Assembly (NCBI GenBank): GCA_009668015.1
Contig: WJYB01000001.1
Coordinates: 620,001-684,000 of the forward strand
Origin: Enterobacteriaceae bacterium RIT714
GTDB lineage: Bacteria; Pseudomonadota; Gammaproteobacteria; Enterobacterales; Enterobacteriaceae
Reading direction: 5' to 3'
DNA length: 64,000 nucleotides
Below the pieces are notes generated by a model, which made no database searches, was not told the origin of the DNA, and saw only the letters and a list, made by a program, of their open reading frames with translations. Made by a program: the position numbers and the translations under genes. Position 1 is the first letter of the stretch; every line of letters begins with the position of its first letter. Positions 17,748 to 27,566 of this stretch are shown in pieces.

Positions 17748-18569
17748 ATGCGGAAAATAGTAGTGTGCTTACTGGGAACGTTCTGCCTCTTTTCTGGATT
17801 GACCCATGCAGACAGTGGCGACGATGACGCGATTGATGCAAAAGAGGTGAAAACGCTGTTTTTTGGTCATGACGACCGGACGCGTGTCTCCGATCCTACC
17901 GGATCGCCCTGGGATGCCATTGGGCAACTGGAAACAGCCAGCGGTAACTTATGCACTGCTACGCTGATCTCCCCTCACCTGGCGCTGACCGCCGGGCACT
18001 GTCTGCTGATCCCGCCAAAAGGCAAGCCAGATAAAGCCGTCGCACTGCGCTTTGTTTCAAAGAAGGGCGTCTGGCGATATGAAATTCATGGCGTAGAGGG
18101 CCGGGTTGATCCCTCATTAGGCAAACGCTTAAAACCGGATGGCGATGGCTGGATTGTTCCGCCTGCCGCTGCTGAATGGGATTTTGGTCTGGTGGTGTTA
18201 CGCTATCCCCCGTCCGGCATTACCCCGTTGCCGCTCTTTGAGGGGGATAAAGCGGCGCTGACCGCCGCGCTGAAAGCGGCCGATCGTAAAGTCACGCAGT
18301 CCGGCTATCCGGTTGATCATCTGGATTCGCTGTTTACGCATACCGACTGCGTTGTCACCGGCTGGGCGCAAAACAGCGTGCTCTCGCATCAGTGCGACAC
18401 CCTGCCGGGCGACAGCGGCTCGCCGCTGATGCTGAAAACCGACAGCGGCTGGCAGTTAATTGGCGTACAAAGCTCAGCGCCTGCCGCCAAAGACAGATGG
18501 CGGGCCGACAACCGCGCGCTATCGGTTACCGGTTTTCGCGACAAACTGGACGCGCTGGCGCGGGAATAA
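17748..18569 (+). CDS. ydgD: YdgD, periplasmic trypsin-like serine protease
   Basis: 273 residues with a Sec signal peptide cut after THA (about residue 22). The chymotrypsin-fold triad is visible: His83 in TAGHC, Asp145 in WDFGLV and Ser223 in GDSGSP. Two or more cysteine pairs are likely. Located beside asr as in E. coli, where this protease was suggested to be connected with Asr maturation; that link is inference. It converges on the GGDEF-EAL gene, with one base between the two stop codons. Confidence 0.92.
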   Translation: MRKIVVCLLGTFCLFSGLTHADSGDDDAIDAKEVKTLFFGHDDRTRVSDPTGSPWDAIGQLETASGNLCTATLISPHLALTAGHCLLIPPKGKPDKAVALRFVSKKGVWRYEIHGVEGRVDPSLGKRLKPDGDGWIVPPAAAEWDFGLVVLRYPPSGITPLPLFEGDKAALTAALKAADRKVTQSGYPVDHLDSLFTHTDCVVTGWAQNSVLSHQCDTLPGDSGSPLMLKTDSGWQLIGVQSSAPAAKDRWRADNRALSVTGFRDKLDALARE

Positions 18570-18570
18570 C

Positions 18571-20733
18571 TCAGCAATACCTGACTTTTCGTAGCTCAAT
18601 AATCGCCTCAATGGGCATCGGCCGACTGAACCAGAATCCCTGCAGTTGGTCGCAGCCCGCGAGGCGCAATAGCTTCATCTGTTTTTCGTTTTCCACGCCT
18701 TCTGCCACAACCGCCATGCCCAACGCGCTGGCAATCCGCACCGTACCGCTCACCAGAGCCGCCGCCTGCTCGTCATTATCCACCAGCCCGGCCAGGGATT
18801 TGTCGATCTTGATGGTATCGAAATTAAAGCGACGCAAATAGCCAATGCTGGAATAGCCGGTGCCGAAATCATCCAGCGCCACCGCAATACCTAATGCTTT
18901 CAGATTGGCGATGGCCGCCCGCGCCCGTTCCGGATTTTCCAGCACGTAGGTTTCTGTCACTTCCAGCTGCAGACGATTGGCCGGGAAACGGGTTATCTCA
19001 ATGACATGCGCCACTTTGTCTTCAAATTCAGGATCGCGAAACTGAGCGGGAGAGATATTCACCGAGAGCTTTAAATCACTGAATGGCTGCAGATCCTGGC
19101 AAGCACGGCGCAGGACAAATTGCCCTAATCCATAAATCAGTCCGCTGGTTTCAGCAATGCTGATAAACTTGTCCGGTCCCAGCTCCCCCGCCGGGCGACG
19201 CGGCCACCGCACCAGCGCTTCAACGCTGGTCATCTTCTGGCTGCGTGCGTCAATAATCGGTTGATACCAGACATCAAACTCATTGCGCTCCATGCCATTG
19301 CGGATCTCATTTTCAATCGCCAGTTGCTGTTCGCGTGCGCTGTTCAGCTCCGCATCATACTGGGTGATACGCCCTTTTCCGGTTATTTTGGAGTGATACA
19401 TGGCGATGTCTGCCCGACGGAATAATTCCGAACTGGTGCATTCGATAAGCGTTCCTCCGGCGATACCGATACTGGCGCTGATATGGATGGTGCGCTCTCC
19501 CAGCCGAACCGGTGTATTCAGGAACGCCAGGACATCGCCTGCGAATGTCATCGCCTGCGTCTGCGAACGGTCCCCGCCAGTCATCATGGCGAATTCATCG
19601 CCCCCCATTCGGGCCAGCATCCCGCCTTCCGGCACATGTTCCCGCAGGGCCCGGGCGATCAGAACGATCAGCTCATCGCCCACGTCATGACCGTAGATAT
19701 CATTCACATCCTTAAAGCCATCGAGATCGATAAAGACCACGCTTTTCATATCAATATCGCCACGCAGGCTGACCCGCTCCAGCTCTTCGATGAGCGCCCG
19801 TCGGTTGGGAAGATGGCTGAGCCAGTCGGTACGCGCCACCCGCCACGCCTGGCTTTCGCCGCGTGCCAGTTTGTACAGCCCTATGCTACTCACCAGAATA
19901 AACAGTAAAATCAACGCTGATGCCAGGATGACAATTTGCGTAATCTCATTGGATGCCGCTCTGGCCGCCTGTGCGCCAGGCAGACGCGGCTGCCAGTTGA
20001 GATAACCGAGCAATTCACCCGCGCTGCTTCTGAGCGGCACGCTGGATTCACTGGCGTGCTCTGGGGTGAAATCGAGATTTTCAATCTGAAACGTATTCCC
20101 CAGATCGGTCAGGATCTGACGATTAAGATGACGAGTAATGACCAGATATCGCCGCACATCACTATGCACCTGTAAGCGGCCAACCATCGGGCGGATAAGC
20201 CCAATCCCGACGAATGCAACCCCCTGTCGCGTACGGGTGATCCCGGCATAGATATTTTTCTCGGACCGCAATGCATCGGCGTGATCGCGAATGAGCGCTT
20301 TCAGACCGTAACCAAAAAAATCGAGGCTAGTCTCGTGGAAGGCTTTACTCTGGTACGAGCCCCATACCACATTAAAATGCTCGTCCAGTACAAAGGTTCC
20401 GTCATACAGGTTATTGATTTTAAAACCCGCGCCCCAGGTGTTATACAGCCACTCGGTATTCAATTTGGGGGGATAGACTTCGCGAACGGCGTCATCCCAG
20501 ACAGCATTATCGATCACCAGCGACCAGACCCGGTTTACCGAAGTCTGAATGGCTCCCTGAACAGAAAGCGCAGAGCGTTGTTCATCAATTTCGTTGGTTT
20601 GACTGCTGATCAGATGAAGGGAAAGGTAAAGCAGTGCGATGACGGAAATGATTAAGCCAATTCCCGCCATAAATATCATGACAAACAGGGTTTTTGCGGT
20701 TGGGATATTGCGCCAGCTTAATGGGTTATACAT
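18571..20733 (-). CDS. membrane CHASE4-GGDEF-EAL cyclic-di-GMP protein
   Basis: 720 residues. A membrane segment at about 15-40, a periplasmic CHASE4-like sensor domain (about 45-255) and a second segment at about 270-292 are followed by a GGDEF domain with intact MGGDEF near residue 376. The EAL domain has intact EALVRW near 503, EVTET, DDFGTGYSS and KIDKS. Both active sites look usable, so it may make or degrade c-di-GMP; most such hybrids act mainly as phosphodiesterases. A CHASE4 sensor suggests an extracytoplasmic small-molecule cue. No E. coli K-12 counterpart sits at this locus. Confidence 0.9.
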   Translation of the reverse strand: MYNPLSWRNIPTAKTLFVMIFMAGIGLIISVIALLYLSLHLISSQTNEIDEQRSALSVQGAIQTSVNRVWSLVIDNAVWDDAVREVYPPKLNTEWLYNTWGAGFKINNLYDGTFVLDEHFNVVWGSYQSKAFHETSLDFFGYGLKALIRDHADALRSEKNIYAGITRTRQGVAFVGIGLIRPMVGRLQVHSDVRRYLVITRHLNRQILTDLGNTFQIENLDFTPEHASESSVPLRSSAGELLGYLNWQPRLPGAQAARAASNEITQIVILASALILLFILVSSIGLYKLARGESQAWRVARTDWLSHLPNRRALIEELERVSLRGDIDMKSVVFIDLDGFKDVNDIYGHDVGDELIVLIARALREHVPEGGMLARMGGDEFAMMTGGDRSQTQAMTFAGDVLAFLNTPVRLGERTIHISASIGIAGGTLIECTSSELFRRADIAMYHSKITGKGRITQYDAELNSAREQQLAIENEIRNGMERNEFDVWYQPIIDARSQKMTSVEALVRWPRRPAGELGPDKFISIAETSGLIYGLGQFVLRRACQDLQPFSDLKLSVNISPAQFRDPEFEDKVAHVIEITRFPANRLQLEVTETYVLENPERARAAIANLKALGIAVALDDFGTGYSSIGYLRRFNFDTIKIDKSLAGLVDNDEQAAALVSGTVRIASALGMAVVAEGVENEKQMKLLRLAGCDQLQGFWFSRPMPIEAIIELRKVRYC

Positions 20734-20814
20734 TCGCCACTCCTGTAAGCACGTCTTTATAAGCGTAATACAGGTCGCGAATTTCGCTGCCCGTAAATAC
20801 AGGCAGCGTTCACA

Positions 20815-21144
20815 TCAGGCCAGTTTTATCATCACCATCCCCGCCAGCAGCAGCAGCAGGCCTACCCATCCTTTACGATTCAGGCGTTGGCCAAACAGTA
20901 TCCAGCCTGCCGCCAGCGTAGCTGCGATACCGAAACCGCCCCACAGCGCGTAAGCCACGGAAAGATCGATTCCCTTCACCGCCTGCGACAGGGCGCTGAA
21001 CGCCCCGAGCACCGCAGCGATAGACATCAGCCCGTAAAATTTACGGCGGAAGCCATCAGAAAATTTCAGAAAAACGTTGGCGAGGATTTCCAGCACAATC
21101 GCTAACGCCAGCCAGGCCGCATGAACCCATTCAAACTGTTGCAT
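20815..21144 (-). CDS. mdtI: spermidine exporter subunit MdtI (SMR family)
   Basis: 109 residues with four membrane segments, the small multidrug resistance fold. MdtI pairs with MdtJ to export spermidine. The ATG lies inside the end of mdtJ (14-base overlap), so the two are translationally coupled. The conserved first-segment Glu is in [14 protein letters not shown]. Confidence 0.95.
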   Translation of the reverse strand: MQQFEWVHAAWLALAIVLEILANVFLKFSDGFRRKFYGLMSIAAVLGAFSALSQAVKGIDLSVAYALWGGFGIAATLAAGWILFGQRLNRKGWVGLLLLLAGMVMIKLA

Positions 21145-21493
21145 GAGTCTGCTCCTTCTGCTGTTTTGCCGGTTTTCGGGTGCCTGATTTAATCAGCACA
21201 ATCCCTGCGACCAGCGTGGTCAGTCCGGCAATTTTCATCGTTGACAGGGTTTCATCAAATAACATCACGCTGAACAGCGTGATCAACAGAATACCGATCC
21301 CCTCCCACAACGCATACGCCACACCGAGCGCGATTTTTTTTACCGCGAACGACAGGAAAATATACGAAAGAGAAATCATTACCAGCATTAAAATAAATCC
21401 GGTATTGCCATCACTAATACTGGCCCATTTCATAGAAAGGGTTCCAGTAATTTCAGCCAGGATGGCCAGGGCTAATAGTATCCAGTAAAACAT
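21131..21493 (-). CDS. mdtJ: spermidine exporter subunit MdtJ (SMR family)
   Basis: 120 residues, four membrane segments and a basic tail ([17 protein letters not shown]), as in E. coli MdtJ. The conserved SMR glutamate is in [14 protein letters not shown]. Upstream gene of the mdtJI operon; in E. coli its transcription rises with spermidine and is repressed by H-NS. Works with speG in the same window to limit polyamine stress. Confidence 0.95.
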   Translation of the reverse strand: MFYWILLALAILAEITGTLSMKWASISDGNTGFILMLVMISLSYIFLSFAVKKIALGVAYALWEGIGILLITLFSVMLFDETLSTMKIAGLTTLVAGIVLIKSGTRKPAKQQKEQTHATV

Positions 21494-21915
21494 GGTGCTT
21501 CTCCTGCTTGAGAATATTATCCATCACAGCTTGTCGAAAACGACAAACCGAAAAATATGAAATAAATGACAGTGCTAAACGCGTAGCGTTAGCTCAGGCA
21601 GAAGACGGGACTATAGCGCGTTGCGCCAGTGTTGCTCACCGGATAGCAGGCAGAGGGAGGTTGAAAAGACAGCGGTGTTATTTGAAAAGTACGTCCTGAA
21701 CAGATTGTCCATAATATTACAATTATCCGCGGTATTGCTTCTCGTCATTGCGGATGAAAATTGTCCTCAGTAGTTAAACACGCCTGATTTGTACCATAAG
21801 CCAGGAATTAACTCAAAAGATTTTCACTTCTTTACCCACCCTGTTTGATTTCCGTTAGTAGATTAAATGCGCTTTCCCGTTATTATAAATAAAAAGGATT
21901 CACCCAGGAACTCAC
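21494..21915. other. AT-rich region between divergent mdtJ and tqsA
   Basis: 420 bases without a credible gene. The right half is A+T rich and AAGGATTCACC lies before the tqsA ATG. The high A+T content would suit the H-NS silencing of mdtJI known in E. coli. No operator sequence was recognised. Confidence 0.55.
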
Positions 21916-22950
21916 ATGGCGAAACCCATCATTACTCTGAACGGATTAAAAATTGTCATCATGCTTGGAATGCTGGTGATGATACTTGCGGGGATCCGTT
22001 TTGCCGCTGATATCATTGTGCCCTTTATTCTGGCGCTTTTTATCGCGGTAATCCTTAATCCGTTAGTGCAACGGATGGTACGCCTGCGGGTGCCGCGCGT
22101 GCTGGCGATCTCACTCCTTATCACCGTGATCATCCTGGCAATGGTGCTGCTGATTGCCTATCTGGGGACATCGCTGAATGAGCTGGCGCGCACCCTGCCG
22201 CAATATCGCTCCTCGCTGGTCGTTCCTTTACAGCATATCGAACCGTGGTTACAGCGCGCCGGGATTGAAGTCTCGGTTGAAGAGCTGCTGAAATACATCG
22301 ACCCTAATGCGGCCATGACAGTGGTGACCGCACTTCTGAGCCAGCTCTCCAGTGCGATGACCTCTATTTTCCTGCTCCTGCTGACCGTGGTGTTTATGCT
22401 AATCGAAGTGCCACAACTGCCCGTTAAACTGCAGCAGATTATGTCCCGCCCCGATGAAGGGATGAACGCGATCCAACGGGCGCTGGACAGCGTGTCGCGC
22501 TATCTGGTGCTGAAAACCGCTATTAGCCTCGTTACGGGGCTGGTAGCCTGGGCCATGCTCGCCGCGCTGGATGTCCGTTTTGCTTTTGTCTGGGGGTTGT
22601 TGGCGTTTGCCCTCAACTATATTCCCAACATTGGGTCCGTACTGGCAGCGATCCCCCCTATCGCCCAGGTGCTGGTATTTAGCGGGCTCTACGATGCGCT
22701 GATTGTTCTGGCGGGATATCTGGTGATTAACCTGGTCTTTGGCAATATCCTCGAACCCCGCATGATGGGGCGCGGACTCGGGCTTTCGACGCTGGTGGTC
22801 TTTTTATCCTTGATCTTCTGGGGATGGCTGCTCGGGCCGGTGGGCATGTTACTCTCCGTCCCGCTCACCATTATTGTGAAGATCGGTCTGGAACAGACGG
22901 CTGGCGGACAGAGTATCGCCGTACTGCTCAGTGATATGAGTCACAGGTAA
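21916..22950 (+). CDS. tqsA: TqsA, AI-2 family transporter
   Basis: 344 residues, the AI-2E/PurR-perM superfamily: about seven to eight membrane segments with the conserved [20 protein letters not shown] block near residue 275. TqsA (YdgG) is proposed to export the quorum-sensing signal autoinducer-2 and its loss thickens E. coli biofilms. It is divergent from mdtJI as in E. coli. The last 10 bases overlap the end of the converging reductase gene. Confidence 0.93.
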   Translation: MAKPIITLNGLKIVIMLGMLVMILAGIRFAADIIVPFILALFIAVILNPLVQRMVRLRVPRVLAISLLITVIILAMVLLIAYLGTSLNELARTLPQYRSSLVVPLQHIEPWLQRAGIEVSVEELLKYIDPNAAMTVVTALLSQLSSAMTSIFLLLLTVVFMLIEVPQLPVKLQQIMSRPDEGMNAIQRALDSVSRYLVLKTAISLVTGLVAWAMLAALDVRFAFVWGLLAFALNYIPNIGSVLAAIPPIAQVLVFSGLYDALIVLAGYLVINLVFGNILEPRMMGRGLGLSTLVVFLSLIFWGWLLGPVGMLLSVPLTIIVKIGLEQTAGGQSIAVLLSDMSHR

Positions 22951-23879
22951 CGGGGCATCATCGTCAGCATGGGTTTGCTCGTGCGGCCCGCTTGTCGATA
23001 GTACGCCAGGGCGGTTCGCCACTCAGAAAACGCAAAAAGCGTCACGTCGCCATACTGGCTGGCCTGCAATTTCGGCCATATTGCGTGAAATTCCCGCTGC
23101 CAGGCTGCCGCACTAAGCGCATCCAGAGTATTGCGAATATGAAACCAGCGCACCTGCGGCTGTTGTCTGAACGGTTTTCCCGACAGCAGACCGTAGCACA
23201 CAAACAGTCCGCTTTCGGGCAACGCGCCGAGAATCGTCTCTGCCAGACCGCCGCCCGTGGCGTCATAGACAATATCCGTCTGTGCTGCGAGCTGCGCAAT
23301 CTTTGCGGTGTTCTCCTGCGAAACCGGCGTAATACCCATCGCGGCCAGTTTGTCCGCATGCACCGACGAACGGTGAATACCATACACCTCGACAGCGCCC
23401 GCGCTACGCGCCCACTGTCCCAGCAACACGGCGCAGTCCGAACCGGCTGCGGTCAGCAAAACCCGCTTGCCCCGGGGAGGATAGAGCGCAATCAGCATTT
23501 GCGCCGCCAGCGGGTTAATGTACGCGCGGCCCGCGAGCACAGAATCGATCCCATCCGGCACGGGGATCGCCAGTTCCGCCGGACAATCCACCACCTGTTG
23601 CCAGGTGCCCTGCCCGCGCAGCGGCAACACGCGCTTGCCCCGTAGAGACAACGGCCCCTCAATTACCACCCCGACGCCTTCATATCCCGCGACAGCAGGC
23701 AATGGGGTTCTGTGACGGTAAGCGCCCGTGACGGGAATAAGATCCGACGCATTGATCGGTGAACAGATCATCTGCACCCGTAGCATTCCGGGAGGTAACG
23801 GGCCAGATGCCGATAACTCCGGCTGAAGGACGGATTCTGGCTCACCAAAGCGGCGATAGCCTAAAGCCAAATGGTTCAT
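22941..23879 (-). CDS. MDR-family NADPH-dependent oxidoreductase (quinone-reductase-like)
   Basis: 312 residues: a GroES-like N-terminal domain ([18 protein letters not shown] and GYEGVGVV) and a Rossmann domain whose dinucleotide loop is the atypical [17 protein letters not shown]. The zinc-ligand residues of true alcohol dehydrogenases are not evident, so this is a zinc-free enoyl/quinone reductase type. Substrate unknown. Its promoter must lie in the ydcZ remnant, suggesting that the gene was brought in by, or survived, the rearrangement that destroyed ydcZ. Confidence 0.85.
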   Translation of the reverse strand: MNHLALGYRRFGEPESVLQPELSASGPLPPGMLRVQMICSPINASDLIPVTGAYRHRTPLPAVAGYEGVGVVIEGPLSLRGKRVLPLRGQGTWQQVVDCPAELAIPVPDGIDSVLAGRAYINPLAAQMLIALYPPRGKRVLLTAAGSDCAVLLGQWARSAGAVEVYGIHRSSVHADKLAAMGITPVSQENTAKIAQLAAQTDIVYDATGGGLAETILGALPESGLFVCYGLLSGKPFRQQPQVRWFHIRNTLDALSAAAWQREFHAIWPKLQASQYGDVTLFAFSEWRTALAYYRQAGRTSKPMLTMMPRYL

Positions 23880-23883
23880 TTGC

Positions 23884-24006
23884 AGATGCCTGATAGCGTT
23901 AAAATCACACGATTTTACCGCCTCGTTCGCTGGACGGGAATGTTTTACGGGGCTTGCGGTGCTGCTGATGACTGGCGCCTGGCGGGTAGTCCGACGCCAG
24001 TTTTAG
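23884..24006 (+). pseudogene. ydcZ: 3' remnant of ydcZ (DMT-type inner-membrane protein)
   Basis: The plus-strand frame ends with LAVLLMTGAWRVVRRQF and a stop three bases before the ydcY stop. As I recall, E. coli YdcZ ends AILLVVGAWLVARRSF and is convergent with ydcY in exactly this way. About 40 codons can be aligned; the upstream 100 codons are gone and no start remains. A deletion or insertion joint near 23880 explains the present MDR-gene neighbour. Confidence 0.65.
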
Positions 24007-24008
24007 GA

Positions 24009-24242
24009 TTACAGGATCTCGCCGCCTTTGGTCAGATGCTCGTGGCGGGCATCGGCTTCTTCTTTATGCTGTTTGCCGTGATGGGCAATGGTGTTTCTCA
24101 GCCGCTGCTGCTGGGTGTAGCGATCTTCACGACTCAATTGCGCGTCTTCGCTTAGTTCAACCAGCAGTTCATTCATGTGGGTAATAACACTTTCTGCGAC
24201 CGCGGCGTCAACGCGCGCCGTAACCTCATCTAAATGTGACAT
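24009..24242 (-). CDS. ydcY: YdcY, small soluble protein (DUF2526)
   Basis: 77 residues, the E. coli YdcY length. Entirely hydrophilic and helical, with SREDRYTQQQRLRNTIAHHG and the tail HLTKGGEIL conserved. GGAGTGACA precedes the ATG at 24242. Function unknown. In E. coli it directly follows ortT; here 9 kb (srfABC, hydrolase, binding protein) separates them. Confidence 0.92.
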   Translation of the reverse strand: MSHLDEVTARVDAAVAESVITHMNELLVELSEDAQLSREDRYTQQQRLRNTIAHHGKQHKEEADARHEHLTKGGEIL

Positions 24243-24328
24243 TGTCACTCCTTAATGATACCCCCTCTCGATTCGGGAGAGGGCCGTAGTGAGGGACGCA
24301 GACGGCAAAACGCGCCCCTCAGCCAGGA

Positions 24329-25927
24329 TTAATTCAGCTTCGCTTTCGAGAAATCGCTGCCCATCAGGCTGACGCTGTAACCCGTCACGTTGCTGCGTGT
24401 GGCATAGAACGTTTTCCCGTTGGCCAGCGCAATCCATGGCGCCTGCTGATAGAAAATCTCCTGCGCCTGGCTGTACAGCGCCGCACGCTGCGCGGGATCG
24501 CTGGTCAACTTCGCTTTTTGCACCAGCTCATTATATCCCTTGTCACACCAGCGCGCAGCGTTGGAGCCGGTCTTGATGCTGTTGCAGCCCAGCAGCACAT
24601 CCGCAAAGTTGTCCGGATCGCCGTTGTCCGACATCCAGCCAAACAGCGCCGAGTCATGCTCACCTTTACGCATTCCGGACAGATACTCGCCCCACTCGTA
24701 TGAGACAATTTTCGCCTTCACGCCCACCTTCGCCCAGTCGCTCTGGATCATCTCCGCGATGCGTTTGGAGTTCGGGTTATACGGACGCTGAACCGGCATC
24801 GACCACAGCGTCACTTCTGCGCCCTTCTCAAGCCCCGCCTGTTTCAGCAGCGCTTTCGCTTTTTCCGGATCGTAGCTGTAGTCTTTCAAATCTTTGTTAA
24901 AACCGAGCATATTGGGCGGGATCGGTGATTTAGCCACCGTGCCGGAGCCCATAAAGACGGCATTCACAATGGCGTTTTTATCCGTCGCATAGTTCAGCGC
25001 CTGACGTACGAGGACGTTATCAAACGGTTTTTTCTCGGTATTAAACGCCAGATAGCCGACGTTCAGCGCATCTACGGAGTGCAGCGTCAGATCTTTGTTC
25101 TTTTTAATCACCTCAAATTGCACCGGCGACGGCGCAGGAATAACCTGGCACTCGTTGGTCTGAAGTTTTGCCAGACGGGTTTCGACATTTGGGGTGATAG
25201 AGAAAATCAGATGCTTTGTTGGCACGTCGCCGTCCCAGTAATTCGGGTTAGCAATGTAGCGGATCAGCGAATCGACCTTGTACTGTTGCAGCACATATGG
25301 CCCCGTACCAATTGGCCAGGTATCGACATTTTCCGGCGTGCCTTTTTTCAGCATCACATCGGCGTATTCCGCTGACAGAATAGACGCGAAATCCATTCCC
25401 CAGTCGGCAAGGAATGCGGCATTCGGTTCGCTCAACACAAACTGCACATGGTAATCATCAACTTTTTTAACGTCCTGGATCAGTTTATCCAGGCCAACAT
25501 CGTTGAAATATTCATAGTTGCCCTGCGACACGTTGTGGTACGGATGCTTAGGGTCTTTCTGACGCATGACGGAGAAAATAACGTCATCTGCGTTAAAATC
25601 GCGCGTCGGCTTAAAGAATTTATTGCTGTTAAACTTCACGCCTTTACGCAACGCAAACGTATAGGTTTTGCCATCTGGCGAAATAGTCCACGATTCCGCC
25701 AGCGACGGAACGGGCGTATTTTTGACCGGATCAAAATTGATCAGACGATTATAAAGCACCTGCGAACTGGCCACGAAAGACGGGCCTGAGCTGGCGATTT
25801 GCGGGTTGAATGATTCTGGCGAAGCTTCAGAGCAATAGATAAGGGTGTCATTATTTGCCGCCCACGCAGCGCTTGCCGGTAAGAGTGTGCTCAGCGCTAA
25901 CGCGAGCAACGTTTTCCCTGTAGACAT
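24329..25927 (-). CDS. periplasmic oligo/dipeptide-binding protein (DppA-like, SBP family 5)
   Basis: 532 residues with a signal peptide cut after AWA (about residue 22). The mature start NNDTLIYCSEASPESFNPQI closely resembles DppA, as does the length. Two cysteine-containing regions are conserved with DppA. It would bind dipeptides or related ligands in the periplasm and deliver them to an ABC permease. No permease or ATPase genes are nearby, so it probably docks on the Dpp transporter encoded elsewhere. The ATG at 25927 is chosen since the upstream codons do not fit a signal peptide. Confidence 0.9.
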   Translation of the reverse strand: MSTGKTLLALALSTLLPASAAWAANNDTLIYCSEASPESFNPQIASSGPSFVASSQVLYNRLINFDPVKNTPVPSLAESWTISPDGKTYTFALRKGVKFNSNKFFKPTRDFNADDVIFSVMRQKDPKHPYHNVSQGNYEYFNDVGLDKLIQDVKKVDDYHVQFVLSEPNAAFLADWGMDFASILSAEYADVMLKKGTPENVDTWPIGTGPYVLQQYKVDSLIRYIANPNYWDGDVPTKHLIFSITPNVETRLAKLQTNECQVIPAPSPVQFEVIKKNKDLTLHSVDALNVGYLAFNTEKKPFDNVLVRQALNYATDKNAIVNAVFMGSGTVAKSPIPPNMLGFNKDLKDYSYDPEKAKALLKQAGLEKGAEVTLWSMPVQRPYNPNSKRIAEMIQSDWAKVGVKAKIVSYEWGEYLSGMRKGEHDSALFGWMSDNGDPDNFADVLLGCNSIKTGSNAARWCDKGYNELVQKAKLTSDPAQRAALYSQAQEIFYQQAPWIALANGKTFYATRSNVTGYSVSLMGSDFSKAKLN

Positions 25928-26209
25928 GGTTATAAGCCTTTTCGTTTTATTATATTGAAGGGTAATAACAGCACAGCGCCGTAAAAGTGGCAAATAACGA
26001 AACACTATCAGGTTATTCTAAAGCAGATGATATCGCTGGTTTTACAGCCAGCGCCCACGCATTGATTTGCCTTAAGTCCCATTAATCGTCAAGCACTCCC
26101 GTTGCTTTCTATGCGCCAAGAAATCGCCGCTTTTGCCGTCTCTTCGCCCGTTTGCTTGCGTTTCGCTTTGGTTAAAGTAGAGGGGTGAAGAAGTCTACAG
26201 GACCCCATC

Positions 26210-27562
26210 GTGGCAAAAACACTTTTACGCAGCGGCAATCTGGATGATTTTCAGGCCGTTGGCGGCGGCGGACAGGCCGTATTTGAATCAGCACTGCAAA
26301 TTCGCGAAGCGCTGCGTCTGCGCAAACAGCAGGCCATTGTCGACAGTCTCGCGATCCCTCAGGTGAATGATGGCGGCGACCGCGTGGACTGGTATTCGCC
26401 GCTGGAAGGTGACGTAACCAGCTGGAAAGCCGCAGATGAAGACGCGCGCTTTCGCGCCCTGCGTTATCTGGAAAATACCCTTGCCAGCGTCGATTCGCTC
26501 AGTAAAAAGAGCCTTCAGTCGCCGAAAACCGCCCAACAGCTGTTTGGTTCCCTGCTCTCAAAAGCATTCCAGTTCCCGGGTGAAAATTTCCTCTTTCTGG
26601 TCGATGGCAAACCGGTTATCACCTTCTGGGGTTTTGTAAACCTCAATGAAAACGCGCGCGAAGATGTTCTGGATTGCCTGCGCGAATCGCTGAAGCCTGA
26701 GCCCATGCCCGCTGCTGTCGAAGAGGTTGAGCCGGAACCGGCCCCAACCCTTATCTTTGAGCAAGCAGATGCGCCGCTCATCGCCCCACCGCCGGTGGTA
26801 CGCATCACCGAAGACGATCTGTATCAAGCCGAGCCCGCACCTGCGCCAGCGGCCGTAAATGACGAGCCGGTTCCGGCACCACCGCCGGAGCCGGTCGTTG
26901 TCAGCAAAAAACGCCGCGTTCCGCTTTGGTCCCTGCCCGTTGCGGCAATCATCGTCGCCGCGGTCGCCGCGCCGCTGTTATGGCCGAAAGCGGCCCCTTC
27001 TGCACAGCCGGAGCCCGCTCCTGCACCCGCACCGGTCGCGATTGCCCCTCAGCCGGTGAAACCGGCGGTAGAAATGGCGATGAACCTGCCGCTGCATCAG
27101 GCCGAGATCCTGCCAGTTAAAGCGAAAGAGCCAGAACCGGCCCCCGTCGCGGAAGCGGTCGTCATTACCGCGATCCCGAAAGATGCGATGGTGATGGATG
27201 CGATTCAGGTTAAAACCGGTTCGACCAAATTCCTCAACGGCACCTGGCGCGCGCTGCTGGACGTGAAAGACCCGATTACTGGCAAACCACCGTCACTGCG
27301 CTATCAAATTCAAAATAATAAAGGCACCGCCAGAGTGGTTCACGGTGACAACATCGTCTGTCGGAGCGAGATTTTCTCCGGTCTGCACAGCAACGGCGAA
27401 CTGATGATCAAAAGCCGTGGCAACGCCCGCTGCACCGATGGCTCGCGCTATCCGATGCCGGAGATCGCCTGTAAAGCCGGGACTAACGACGTGGCGGAAT
27501 GTACCGCCCGTTATGATGCCAAAACCGTCGTTCCGCTGACGTTCAAGAAAGCAGGTGCCTGA
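26210..27562 (+). CDS. srfA: SrfA-like protein
   Basis: 450 residues from a GTG codon preceded by AGGA. An N-terminal soluble domain (about 1-160), a Pro/Glu/Ala-rich linker, one membrane segment at about 240-260 (SLPVAAIIVAAVAAPLLW), a second Pro/Ala-rich linker and a C-terminal domain with four cysteines that probably lies in the periplasm. It heads the srfABC operon, first listed in Salmonella as SsrB-regulated factors and often annotated as virulence effectors without a proven mechanism. The stop is five bases before the likely srfB start. Confidence 0.88.
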   Translation: MAKTLLRSGNLDDFQAVGGGGQAVFESALQIREALRLRKQQAIVDSLAIPQVNDGGDRVDWYSPLEGDVTSWKAADEDARFRALRYLENTLASVDSLSKKSLQSPKTAQQLFGSLLSKAFQFPGENFLFLVDGKPVITFWGFVNLNENAREDVLDCLRESLKPEPMPAAVEEVEPEPAPTLIFEQADAPLIAPPPVVRITEDDLYQAEPAPAPAAVNDEPVPAPPPEPVVVSKKRRVPLWSLPVAAIIVAAVAAPLLWPKAAPSAQPEPAPAPAPVAIAPQPVKPAVEMAMNLPLHQAEILPVKAKEPEPAPVAEAVVITAIPKDAMVMDAIQVKTGSTKFLNGTWRALLDVKDPITGKPPSLRYQIQNNKGTARVVHGDNIVCRSEIFSGLHSNGELMIKSRGNARCTDGSRYPMPEIACKAGTNDVAECTARYDAKTVVPLTFKKAGA

Positions 27563-27566
27563 TCCT

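Noticed and set aside
21508-21699. 63-codon frame between mdtJ and tqsA
   Set aside because: No ribosome binding site, no conserved feature and atypical composition; treated as intergenic.
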